DNA from: Streptomyces longispororuber
GTDB taxonomy: Bacteria; Actinomycetota; Actinomycetes; Streptomycetales; Streptomycetaceae
Length of the DNA: 64,000 nucleotides
NCBI RefSeq assembly: GCF_014656095.1
Contig: NZ_BNBT01000010.1
Span: 43,089-107,088, forward strand
Direction of reading: 5' to 3'
This document shows positions 1 to 7,627 of the stretch, piece by piece. Numbering within the stretch: position 1 is the stretch's first letter; each line of letters begins with the position of its first letter. The notes under the pieces were generated by a model that did not search any database, was not told the origin of the DNA, and worked only from the letters and a program-made list of their open reading frames with translations. The translations under genes were made by a program, and so were the position numbers.

Positions 1-66
1 AGGAACTCTTGGTAATTGGGCGTCGTCTCCTGATTCATGCACTCGAACGTGTGACGGAGGTCGAAG

Positions 67-1365
67 GTGGAAGTCGCGGAAGCCGTGGTGGCGGGCGCGG
101 GACCGGCCGGATGCGCGGCCGCGCTCGCGCTGGCCCGGCGTGGTACGCACGTGACACTGGTGGAGCCCCGCCCCGAGCGCGGCGGCCGCTTCGCGGGCGA
201 GTGGCTGCACCCGGCCGGTGTCGCGGCCCTGGCCCGGTTGGGCGTCAGCCTGCCGTCCGGCGCCTTCGTCGAGAAGCGCGGCTTCCTGGTCCATCCCGGA
301 GCGGGGCACACCCCGATCGAGCTGCCCTACAGCCAGGGCGGCGCGGTGACCGCGCCGCACCACGTCTTCGCCGGTGCCCTGCTGGCGCAGGCGCGCCGCA
401 CCGGTTCCGTGACGGTGGTGCTCGGCCCGCGCCTGACGGACGCGACAGCCCGCGGCGCCTGCCGGGTCGCCGGTGAACTGCTCCATGTGCCCCTCGTCGT
501 GGGGGCGGACGGCCGCAACTCCGCGGTACGCAGGGCTTTGTACCGCAACGCGGCCCCGCCCGTGACGCTCTCGCACACCGCCGGACTGGTCCTGCGCGAC
601 GTCCCCCTGCCCACGGAGGGGTACGGGCACATTTTCCTCGGCGGCCCCGGGCCGGCGCTCGTCTACCGCATCGCTCCCGCTCTGGTCCGCGTCTGCCTCG
701 ACGTCCCCCTCAGCCGCCCCGGGGCCGGGCAGGTGCGCGCGTACCTGGAGGGCCGCTTCACCGGGCACCTGCCCGCCGAGCTGGCCGAGGCGTTCCGCCG
801 CGGCGTCCGCGCCGGCGACGTCCAGTGGTCCGCGGGCCAGTTCCGCCGCCGCGCCTGCTTCGGCCGCGGGCGGGTGGCGCTGGTCGGTGACGCAGCCGGA
901 TGCGGACACCCACTGGCCGCCCAGGGGATGACGAACGCCGTCCTGGACGCGGAGGGCCTGGCCGCGGCCACCGACCTGGAGGGCTACCGCAAGGCGCGCA
1001 CGCAGGCGTCCCGCGTTCCCGAGCGCGTGGCCGCGGCCGTCCACCGCGTGCTCACGGGACACGACCGGGCCAGCCTCGCGCTGCGCCACTCCCTGTTCGC
1101 CCTGTGGCGCGGCGACGCGCACGAACGGGCGCGCTCGATGCGGCTGCTGGCCCTGGAGGAGACCCGGCGCGGTGCGCTGTGCGGCTCGGTCGCCCACATC
1201 GCCGCAGGCGCCCTGGCGTACGCCGTGCGCGACGAGCGCAGTGACCTGCTCGACTCCGTCGCCACCGTCACGGGCCTCACGAACTGGCTGCTGTGGCTGG
1301 CGGGTTCGCACGTGGGCGTCCCGCCCCGGCGACTCGTGCGCAAGGTCGCCGTCATGGGGTGCTGA
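67..1365 (+). CDS. FAD-dependent oxidoreductase, squalene-epoxidase/geranylgeranyl-reductase-like
   Basis: A 432-residue flavoprotein. The sequence shows an N-terminal Rossmann FAD motif (GAGPAGCAAALALA, about residues 8-21), a DG motif (GADGRNSAVR, about 147) and a second FAD motif (VALVGDAAGCGHPLAAQG, about 272-289). The His-Pro and Gly-Met-Thr that follow the GD motif recall squalene monooxygenase and the geranylgeranyl reductase group more than aromatic hydroxylases. I start it at GTG 67, preceded by GGAGG with normal spacing. It is convergent with two sterol-reductase-like genes, so an oxidation or reduction on a polyprenoid or other unsaturated lipid is an attractive but unproven role. 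No cyclase is present in the window. The family is well supported; the substrate is unknown. Confidence 0.8.
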   Translation: MEVAEAVVAGAGPAGCAAALALARRGTHVTLVEPRPERGGRFAGEWLHPAGVAALARLGVSLPSGAFVEKRGFLVHPGAGHTPIELPYSQGGAVTAPHHVFAGALLAQARRTGSVTVVLGPRLTDATARGACRVAGELLHVPLVVGADGRNSAVRRALYRNAAPPVTLSHTAGLVLRDVPLPTEGYGHIFLGGPGPALVYRIAPALVRVCLDVPLSRPGAGQVRAYLEGRFTGHLPAELAEAFRRGVRAGDVQWSAGQFRRRACFGRGRVALVGDAAGCGHPLAAQGMTNAVLDAEGLAAATDLEGYRKARTQASRVPERVAAAVHRVLTGHDRASLALRHSLFALWRGDAHERARSMRLLALEETRRGALCGSVAHIAAGALAYAVRDERSDLLDSVATVTGLTNWLLWLAGSHVGVPPRRLVRKVAVMGC

Positions 1366-1412
1366 CCCCGCGGCGGACCGGGCCCGCCGCCCGGCTGCCG
1401 GGTGGAGGCGGA

Positions 1413-2474
1413 TCAGTACACGTACGGGAACATCCGGAACCGGGCCCGCTCGCAGTACTGGCTCCACACCGCTCCGTACTTGGCGCGGCAGCGCCGGTCG
1501 TCGCGGTGTGCGCGATGGACGAACAGGACGAGGAGGAACGCCGGGACCGTGTACGGCAGTGGCGAGTGCGCGCCGCACAGCAGCGTCCAGCTAACGTAGA
1601 CGAGCAGCTCGCCGGTGTAGTTGAGCTTGCGGCCGATGCCCCAGAAGCCGGAGACCAGGAGCCTGCCCCCGACGGTTTCGGCCGGACGGCCCCAGATGGT
1701 CGCCCTCGCGTCCTGCTTGAAGCGGTGCTTCTGGTCGTTGGCGCCCCGGAAGAGCCAGAAGCCCAGGACGAACAGGAGACAGCACAGGGCCCCGAGCCAG
1801 AGCGGCAGCGGCTGGTGGACGTCCACCAGCACCAGGCCCGGGAGTCCGTAGAAGAACGGCACCAGCACGTAGTCGCCCCACACCAGCATCCAGCCGAAGC
1901 GCTCACTGGTGAGGTCCCAGGTGTGCAGCATGCCGCCCTCGAACTGGAAGTAGTTGGCGAGGTAGACGAAGAAGAAGACCTGGTAGAGCGCCATGCGCGG
2001 GGTGAGCGAGCCGTGCTCCACGTACTGCACGCAGGCCGCGGAGAAGTTGATCAGCAGCAGCCCGATGAGGGAGGGCCGGTAACTGAACAGCTTCAGGTCG
2101 ACCCCACCCCACCGGGGATTCAGTTCGACACCGAAGAAGTAGTCCTTCACCGCCGCCCACGGCCCGGGCCGCGGGCGCACCGGCTGATGGTGCCTGCCCC
2201 GCACCCAGAGGATCCCGGCCAGGGCGAACGCGAAGACGTTCGCCGCGACGAACAGGTCCCGCAGATGCCGTACCGGATAGGCGAGGGCCTGGGGAGCCCG
2301 CCACCACAGCAGCACGCAGACACCGACCGTGAGGACGAAGAGCGCCAACCCGTTGAGCCGGTACACGGGGACCGGCCCTGAACCGGCTGCCGCTCCGCGC
2401 ACCACCCGGCCGGGGAGCCAGCGGGAGCCGGCGAACAGTACACCGACGAAGCACAGCAGGATCACACCCGCCAC
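1413..2474 (-). CDS. ERG4/ERG24-family membrane reductase, copy 1
   Basis: A polytopic membrane protein of about 353 residues (366 if the upstream GTG at 2513 is used). I prefer GTG 2474 because GGAGG lies 9 nt before it. Signatures of the eukaryote-type sterol C14/delta-7 reductase family are visible: DYFFGVELNPRWGGVDLK, then LLVSGFWGIGRKLNYTGELL near the C-terminus, and the terminal DDRRCRAKYG ... YC ... PYVY block that in family members surrounds NADPH and active-site residues. Known members reduce ring double bonds of sterols with NADPH in membranes. It lies 61 bp (22 bp with the longer start) downstream of a divergent paralogue in the same orientation, so the two are probably co-transcribed. 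Some signature residues differ from consensus (Phe for Trp, Lys for His in the SGWWG..RH motif), so the substrate may not be a sterol. Confidence 0.8.
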   Translation of the reverse strand: MAGVILLCFVGVLFAGSRWLPGRVVRGAAAGSGPVPVYRLNGLALFVLTVGVCVLLWWRAPQALAYPVRHLRDLFVAANVFAFALAGILWVRGRHHQPVRPRPGPWAAVKDYFFGVELNPRWGGVDLKLFSYRPSLIGLLLINFSAACVQYVEHGSLTPRMALYQVFFFVYLANYFQFEGGMLHTWDLTSERFGWMLVWGDYVLVPFFYGLPGLVLVDVHQPLPLWLGALCCLLFVLGFWLFRGANDQKHRFKQDARATIWGRPAETVGGRLLVSGFWGIGRKLNYTGELLVYVSWTLLCGAHSPLPYTVPAFLLVLFVHRAHRDDRRCRAKYGAVWSQYCERARFRMFPYVY

Positions 2475-2535
2475 TTTCCAGCACCTCCGAACATGTCGGC
2501 ACAGAGGGGGCACGGACGACGGGCGGCGCCGCCCG

Positions 2536-3888
2536 TCAGTACAGGCGGGGGACGATCTTCCAGGGCACCCGCCGGCAGTACTCCAGGTAGGCCTCGCCGT
2601 ACTTGTCCCGACAGCGCCGCTCGTCGCGTCCGCAGCGGTCGAGCAACAGGACGGCCAGGAAGAGCAGATAGAAGTACGGCAGCACCCGCCCGGCTCCGAC
2701 GGGCGCCACCCAGCACGCGGCGAGCACGAACTCGGGCAGGTAGTGGAAGTGCCGCGCCTGCCCCCACCAGCCGGAGTACAGCAGCACAGAGGAGTGCGTG
2801 CTGCCGTCGGCCGTCGTGTACGAGGCGTGCAGCACCCGCGCAGGACGGCCCCAGACGAGGGTGTCGCCGTGCGTGTCGCGTACCCGCTGGCGCTGGGCGT
2901 CCGCCGCGTAGTTGACGGCCAGCGCGGCCAGCCCCACGGCCAGGAGCAGCACGGTCTCCCACACCGGAAGAGAGCGGGGACGGACGACCAGATACAGCGT
3001 GCTCAGGGTGTAGACGCCGGGCAGCCACACCGTGACACCCCAGCACAGGTAGTAGCCGAACCGGTCGTGCATGACGTCGAGCGTCCCGAAGTAGCCGGCC
3101 TCCCAGACGAAGAACTTCACGATGTAGGCGAGCTGGAGGCCCACCGCGACGATCATCGAGGAGGACACCGCGCCGCTGCGCTCGTGCTGGGCCGCCGCGA
3201 ACGACACCAGCAGCAGGCTCCACCCCATCATGCCCACACGGCAGTTGAACAACTGCTTCAGGTCGACACCACCGATGACGGGGTGCAGCTCAGTGCCCCA
3301 GAAGAAGTCCAGGACCGGGCGTCCGGTGCTGCCGTGGTCGGGGCCCGACGGGCGGCGCAGCCCCTTCACGTACAGCCCGGCGCACAGCAGCAGGCACAGC
3401 ACGCACGACGTGGTCAGCAGCTCCCCGAACCGGTCGTACAGCACCCCGGGCGAGAACCACCCCAGTCCGGCCGAGGCGAGGAGGTGGACGAGGTGCGTCA
3501 CGAGCAGGGCCAGGGGCCCGTTCGCACGGTACGAGGGCCGCACGCCCGCCGGGGTGACCGGCCCCCGCACCGTGCGCCCCGGCAGGAGCCGCAGCAGCAG
3601 GGCTTCGGCGACGACGAACCCGCAGAGCATCAGCGCGGCGGAAGCGGACGGCCTCGGCAGCGCTGCCGCCAACCGGGGCCAGTCGGACGGGGTCAGCACA
3701 GGAGCGAGGGCCCCGTCGAACGCCATGACCAGCGTCACCAGGAGCAACACCAGAGGCGGAGTGACGATCACCAGGAGGGAGGGCAGGAGCACACACCGCA
3801 GGAACTCGGAGAGGCGGCCGAGCTGAGCACCCCTCCAGGCCGGGACGGCCGGTACGGCGGTACGCGCGTCGGCTCGGTCATCGGTCAC
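2536..3888 (-). CDS. ERG4/ERG24-family membrane reductase, copy 2
   Basis: A 450-residue polytopic membrane protein with GTG start and many hydrophobic segments. It carries the ERG4/ERG24 signatures more faithfully than its neighbour: DFFWGTELHPVIGGVDLK in the middle, LLYSGWWGQARHFHYLPE near residue 370, and the C-terminal DERRCRDKYGEAYLEYC ... PRLY block. Family members are NADPH-dependent sterol C14/C7 double-bond reductases of the ER in eukaryotes; bacterial homologues are sporadic. The N-terminal 100 residues are an additional membrane region without a recognisable signature. It is first in a two-gene operon with copy 1; the two differ enough to suggest an old duplication or distinct substrates. 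The assignment to the family is firm; the reaction here is inferred. Confidence 0.82.
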   Translation of the reverse strand: MTDDRADARTAVPAVPAWRGAQLGRLSEFLRCVLLPSLLVIVTPPLVLLLVTLVMAFDGALAPVLTPSDWPRLAAALPRPSASAALMLCGFVVAEALLLRLLPGRTVRGPVTPAGVRPSYRANGPLALLVTHLVHLLASAGLGWFSPGVLYDRFGELLTTSCVLCLLLCAGLYVKGLRRPSGPDHGSTGRPVLDFFWGTELHPVIGGVDLKQLFNCRVGMMGWSLLLVSFAAAQHERSGAVSSSMIVAVGLQLAYIVKFFVWEAGYFGTLDVMHDRFGYYLCWGVTVWLPGVYTLSTLYLVVRPRSLPVWETVLLLAVGLAALAVNYAADAQRQRVRDTHGDTLVWGRPARVLHASYTTADGSTHSSVLLYSGWWGQARHFHYLPEFVLAACWVAPVGAGRVLPYFYLLFLAVLLLDRCGRDERRCRDKYGEAYLEYCRRVPWKIVPRLY

Positions 3889-4694
3889 GCACCCACGCTA
3901 GGGCGGGCCCGAGCGGAGGCAACGGCTTCCGGGCTCGCTGCACCCCGATCCGCGGAGGAAACCACGCGATCGTGTGGTCGCCGGGGGCCGGTCTGCAGGC
4001 AGGGGGTCGCCGGTGGCAGGCAGTCACCGGAGGCAGGCAGTCACCGGCGACAGGCAGGCACCGGCGACAGGCAGGCACCGGCGACAGGCAGGCACCGACG
4101 GCAGGCGGTTACCGGCGGCTGCCGGTTCGTGGCGGACGACTGCGAGCGGCTTGCCATCTGTGCCTCCGCCTCCGCCTGGGCCCGCGTCACCCGTCGGGGG
4201 GCGGCGCTGACACGGGGCGGGCGCGCGCTCCTGCGGGTGGGCGTCAACGCGGCGCACTCACGGTGAGACAGCTTCGCCATCGCCGGCCCGTGGAGCCCGG
4301 AGGGGCTGCCGGAGTGGCGGCTGAAGGGGCCGGGTGCTGCGCGCTCCCGAACTCCTCGCCGTCTCGACGATGGTGCCGCCGCACACCTACGCGCGCCGGA
4401 TGACGGACACCGTGCGGCGCGCCCGACCGGCGTCGGAATGGCCCTCATCTCCGAGATCATTTCGGACGCGCGGCAGCGCGGCGTGGCCATGACGGCGATG
4501 GCCAAGGGCCAGCGGGGCCCACTGGCCGCGATGCGGGCCTGGTGGCCACGTTTTCGGTGCCCTAAGCCACCGGCGAAAGGGCCGCGCTGGCTGTGCCCCC
4601 AGAACCGACCGCGCAGAGGTCGCGCCAGGTGACAGCCGCACCGTGTCCCCCGGCGCGTGGACGCCGTGGGCGTGGCCGCCTCTGGCCCGCCGCC
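3889..4694. other. Non-coding region with a 17-bp tandem repeat tract
   Basis: No convincing gene lies here. The main structure is the direct-repeat tract listed separately. Around 4340-4640 there are short open frames in several phases without start signals or homology that I recognise, which look like decayed coding DNA. Confidence 0.5.
4006..4125. repeat. Tandem array of about seven 17-bp direct repeats
   Basis: Seven contiguous units of 17 bp (4006-4022, 4023-4039, 4040-4056, 4057-4073, 4074-4090, 4091-4107, and a degenerate last copy from 4108). Consensus is GGCACCGGCGACAGGCA; the three central copies are nearly identical and the edges diverge. There are no spacers, so this is not a CRISPR. 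It lies upstream of the sterol-reductase-like operon. It could be a simple minisatellite or an iteron-like protein-binding array. Confidence 0.9.
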
Positions 4695-5324
4695 TCACCG
4701 ACGACGCGGCCCCGCGGAACCTGAACCTAGGACAGACGGTGCAGGGGCTGCATCGTGCCCGGTCGCATGGCTGCTGGGGCACGGTGTCCCGTGCTGCTGT
4801 GCCGCGCTGCGGTCGATGCTTGCGGTGGGATGCGTTGATGTGGTTTCGCTTGCGGGTAACGTGGCGGACGGTGGGCAGGGAGGCGGTTCGGCCGTGGTGG
4901 AGCACGGTGCACGGTCGGCGGAGGCTGACGCTCCGTCCGTGCTTGGCGGGCCGGGAGTGGTCGTGCCGGCCGCAGGTGTACTGGGCGTGGGCGTTGCGGA
5001 GGTTGGCGGCGGACAAGGGGGCGGCGGGGGCCGCTCGGACGGTGCGGAGAAGGTGGGCGTCGCGGATGCTGCGGAGGTGCGGGCACTACTCGGCTCGGTT
5101 GGTCGGGCAGTGCCTGTGCGTGGTGTCGGGGCGGGTGTGGTCAGGACGGTCTTCGTCACTGCGGGGGCAGGTGTCGGCGGCGGAGAAGGTTTGACGGTGG
5201 CAGTAAGGGCCGGTGCCACCGGGGGCACATCCACGGTGACGTGGGAACGCAGCGAGGGCACTGCGGCGCAGCTCGCGGCTGCGGCGATGACACAGCCCAG
5301 TATCAGGACGAGGAGGGTGCGCAT
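4695..5324 (-). CDS. Putative exported Pro/Thr/Ser-rich protein
   Basis: Open frame of 209 residues. The first 30 residues look like a signal peptide (MRTLLVLILGCVIAAAASC) with a possible lipobox-like AASC or signal cleavage near AVP; the rest is a low-complexity Pro, Thr, Ser and Ala-rich tail typical of a wall-spanning linker. A GAAAGG ribosome site lies 8 nt upstream of ATG 5324, and the gene follows the small membrane protein on the same strand. The low-complexity part could in principle be a reading-frame artefact of GC-rich DNA, so only the N-terminal portion is reasonably supported. Function unknown. Confidence 0.4.
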   Translation of the reverse strand: MRTLLVLILGCVIAAAASCAAVPSLRSHVTVDVPPVAPALTATVKPSPPPTPAPAVTKTVLTTPAPTPRTGTARPTEPSSARTSAASATPTFSAPSERPPPPPCPPPTSATPTPSTPAAGTTTPGPPSTDGASASADRAPCSTTAEPPPCPPSATLPASETTSTHPTASIDRSAAQQHGTPCPSSHATGHDAAPAPSVLGSGSAGPRRR

Positions 5325-5360
5325 GGGTCCGGCCTTTCTCTGTACCGGCAGCGTCGGTGG

Positions 5361-5531
5361 CTAGGACATGCTGAGCGTTTCCAGGAACTTCCGGAGCCCG
5401 GTGAAGAACTTCTCGATGGCGTGGACCAGATCGAGGAAGAAGTGGGCGGACTCGACGGGGGCGACGGCGATGACGAACAGCAGGATGATCAGGACGAGCC
5501 AGAACAGCAGTCCCCGAGGCGCGCTCAGCAC
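5361..5531 (-). CDS. Small single-span membrane protein, 56 aa
   Basis: A short gene starting at GTG 5531, preceded by AAGGAGG at ideal spacing. The product begins MLSAPRGLLFWLVLIILL, forming one strong membrane helix (about residues 8-26). An amphipathic segment rich in Phe, His and Lys follows (VHAIEKFFTGLRKFLETL). It starts 18 bp after the desaturase stop codon and is clearly the next gene of that operon. Small proteins of this shape are common in Streptomyces, but I know no assigned role; a helper or anchor for the lipid enzymes is speculative. Confidence 0.75.
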   Translation of the reverse strand: MLSAPRGLLFWLVLIILLFVIAVAPVESAHFFLDLVHAIEKFFTGLRKFLETLSMS

Positions 5532-5549
5532 GGCAGCCCTCCTTCCTCG

Positions 5550-6530
5550 TCAAGTGCTGTGTCGGCCGCGCGACAGCGGCACGTCCGCATGGTGACGTGC
5601 CGCGGCTCGGCCGGATTCCGCGTGTTGCGCGGTCTGCCTGCGGGCGCGCAGTTGTATGCGGTCGATGTGTCGCAGCAGCATGTCGCGAGCCTTTTGTCCT
5701 TCACAGCGCAGATCCGTGCGCTGCCGTACGCGCAGGGTGCGCAGGAGCGGTTGCAGGATGTCGTCGTGGTGGATGCGCAGGTCGTAGATGCCGGCCTCTG
5801 CGACCTCCTCGGCCTGGCGGGCGAAGCCGTGCATCGCGTGTCCCGGCATGCGGAAGGAGGTGACGACGGTGGTGAGGGCGCACATGGCCTGGTCGGGCGC
5901 GAGGTCGAAGGCCGCGGAGAGCATGTTGCGGTAGAAGAGCATGTGCATGTTCTCGTCGTGTGCGATGCGGCGCATGAGCTGTTCGCAGATGGGGTCGCCG
6001 CTGAGGCGGCCGGTGTTGCGGTGGGAGATACGGGTGGCCAGTTCCTGGATGGTGGTGTAGGCCAGGGCCGTGAGGGGGGAGCTTCCGTAGCCAAGGATGT
6101 AGCCGGTGGACATGAGGTGGCGCCGGGCGTCTTCCAGGGCGACGGGGTCCACGGCGCGGGTGGCGTGGAGGTAGTCGCGCAGGGCCGTGCTGTGGCGGGC
6201 TTCCTCGGTGGTCCACTGGTGCACCCACTGTTCCCAGACGTCGTCACGGCCCAGTCGGACGGCCAGGACACGGTGGTAGCTGGGGAGGTTGTCCTCGGTG
6301 AGGAGGTTGCACACCAGGGACGTCGTCACGGCTTGGGGCAGGTGGCTGTCCTCGGGTCGCCAGGGCCGTCCGTGAAGGGGGCCCTCGAAGTTCCGTCCCT
6401 GGTCCCAGGGGATGTACTGGTGGGGGTACCAAGGGATGGCGTCGCGCAGGTGTCGCTCGTACTCGCGCGCGGCATGGGGGGCCAGTTCGCGCAGTACGGT
6501 GACGTCGTCCAGTCTCGCCATGAGACTCAC
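5550..6530 (-). CDS. Acyl-[acyl-carrier-protein] desaturase
   Basis: A soluble di-iron desaturase of about 326 residues. It has the two characteristic helix motifs, EEARH (in QWTTEEARHSTAL) and DENMH (in RIAHDENMHMLFYRN), that supply iron ligands in stearoyl-ACP desaturases and mycobacterial DesA-type proteins. These enzymes insert a cis double bond into an acyl chain carried on ACP, using O2 and electrons from ferredoxin. The GTG start at 6530 overlaps the stop codon of the malonyltransferase gene (ATG 6521 is an alternative), so translation is coupled. The dedicated ACP two genes upstream is the obvious carrier. The last 50 residues are basic and probably disordered. Double-bond position cannot be read from sequence. 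Confidence 0.88.
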   Translation of the reverse strand: MSLMARLDDVTVLRELAPHAAREYERHLRDAIPWYPHQYIPWDQGRNFEGPLHGRPWRPEDSHLPQAVTTSLVCNLLTEDNLPSYHRVLAVRLGRDDVWEQWVHQWTTEEARHSTALRDYLHATRAVDPVALEDARRHLMSTGYILGYGSSPLTALAYTTIQELATRISHRNTGRLSGDPICEQLMRRIAHDENMHMLFYRNMLSAAFDLAPDQAMCALTTVVTSFRMPGHAMHGFARQAEEVAEAGIYDLRIHHDDILQPLLRTLRVRQRTDLRCEGQKARDMLLRHIDRIQLRARRQTAQHAESGRAAARHHADVPLSRGRHST

Positions 6531-7627
6531 TCGCTTCTGTGCTGCCGCACGGGCGGCGTGAGCGGCGCGCAGGCGTTGAGGCGGCGCTCGACCAGGTGGG
6601 GGGCGGCATGGCCGCGCAGCGGTGCGATGACCGTGGCGGTCGGGAGTGTGGCACGGACCAGGGGGGATAGGAGCGCGCCGGGTCCGGTGTCGATGAAGAC
6701 GTTGACGCCTTGGCGGTGCAGGTCGTGCAGGGAGGCCTGGAACTGCACGGGGCGCGTCAGGTGGTGGCCGGCCAGTTCCCGCAGCCGGGCGGGGGTGTGG
6801 ACGGGCCCGGCCAGGGCCGAGGAGTACAACGGGACCGTGGGGGTGCGCAGGTCCACCGTGCGCAGGTAGGTGTGGAATTCCTCAGCGATCGCACTGAGGT
6901 GCGGGTGGTGGTATCCGGTGCGGCTGGCCAGTCGGGTACAGCGGATCTTCGCCGTGCGGGCCAGCGCGTGCAGGATCTTCAGTTCGTGCGACGGCCCGGA
7001 GACGACCGTCTGCCCGGGCGCGTTGTCGCCCGCGGGGCGGGTGTGGTGCAGTCCGGTCACTGCGAGGAGCGCGGTCACCTCGGCGACGGGCAGGGCCAGG
7101 GCGAGCATGCCCGCGCTGTCCGGGGCGGCCGGTGGCGGCAGGTTTCGCAGCAGCGTGTGCCGGGTGTGCAGGATGCGGGCTCCGGTTGCCGGGGTGATGG
7201 CCTCGGCGACGGCGAGGGCCGCGATGTCACCGACGCTGTGGCCCATGACCCACCGGGGGCGGCCTTGCGAGGAGTGGCGCAGGAAGGTGCCGCATGCGAC
7301 TGCTCCGGCGTAGGTGGCCAGGTCGAAGGCCAAGGGGTCGTCGGCCAGCAGCGCGTCGGGTCCAGGGGCGTCGGGGTCGGTGAGTGTTCGGGTGACGGTG
7401 TGCTTCGTGGCCGGCCTGACGGCGTCGATGGCGACCAGGGTGTGGATCACCTGCGGCACATGGGCAACACCCCTGAGCGCGCCGGGCCCGTAGGCGCCCT
7501 GGCCTGGGCAGAGCATCGCGCTTGTGCGGGCCTCGGCTGCACGGGGCTCGGCGTCAGGGACGTGCGGGTGGGTGATACGGGCACGGCCCGGCTGGAGGCG
7601 GGGCGAGGGTCCGGTGGGGGGTGTCAC
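6527..7627 (-). CDS. Malonyl-CoA:ACP acyltransferase (FabD-like)
   Basis: A stand-alone acyltransferase of 366 residues. Key features: CPGQGAYGPG at the start of the domain, the nucleophile motif MGHSVGDIAALAVAEA, and a histidine in YHHPHLSAIAEEF further on. The family transfers malonyl (sometimes other acyl) groups from CoA to the phosphopantetheine of ACP. The first 35 residues are a Pro/Arg-rich extension. I start it at GTG 7627, which overlaps the KS stop codon by four bases (GTGA); the longer upstream frame only shadows the KS gene. It overlaps the desaturase start as well, so KS, MAT and desaturase form one coupled transcript. Confidence 0.85.
   Translation of the reverse strand: MTPPTGPSPRLQPGRARITHPHVPDAEPRAAEARTSAMLCPGQGAYGPGALRGVAHVPQVIHTLVAIDAVRPATKHTVTRTLTDPDAPGPDALLADDPLAFDLATYAGAVACGTFLRHSSQGRPRWVMGHSVGDIAALAVAEAITPATGARILHTRHTLLRNLPPPAAPDSAGMLALALPVAEVTALLAVTGLHHTRPAGDNAPGQTVVSGPSHELKILHALARTAKIRCTRLASRTGYHHPHLSAIAEEFHTYLRTVDLRTPTVPLYSSALAGPVHTPARLRELAGHHLTRPVQFQASLHDLHRQGVNVFIDTGPGALLSPLVRATLPTATVIAPLRGHAAPHLVERRLNACAPLTPPVRQHRSE

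Noticed and set aside
67..3888. Bona fide sterol biosynthesis cluster
   Set aside because: No oxidosqualene cyclase, C14-demethylase or C4-demethylation gene is in the window; family resemblance alone is not enough.
4006..4125. Possible CRISPR array
   Set aside because: The repeats are contiguous 17-bp units without spacers, and no cas genes are present.
4330..4640. Type III PKS-like fragment (ELLAVSTMVPPHTY)
   Set aside because: Only about 15 residues vaguely resemble chalcone-synthase-like N-termini; no active-site region follows in any frame.
5086..5553. A 155-residue frame over the small membrane protein
   Set aside because: It is Arg/His-rich and is shifted by one frame from the 56-residue gene, which has a strong ribosome site and a clear membrane helix.
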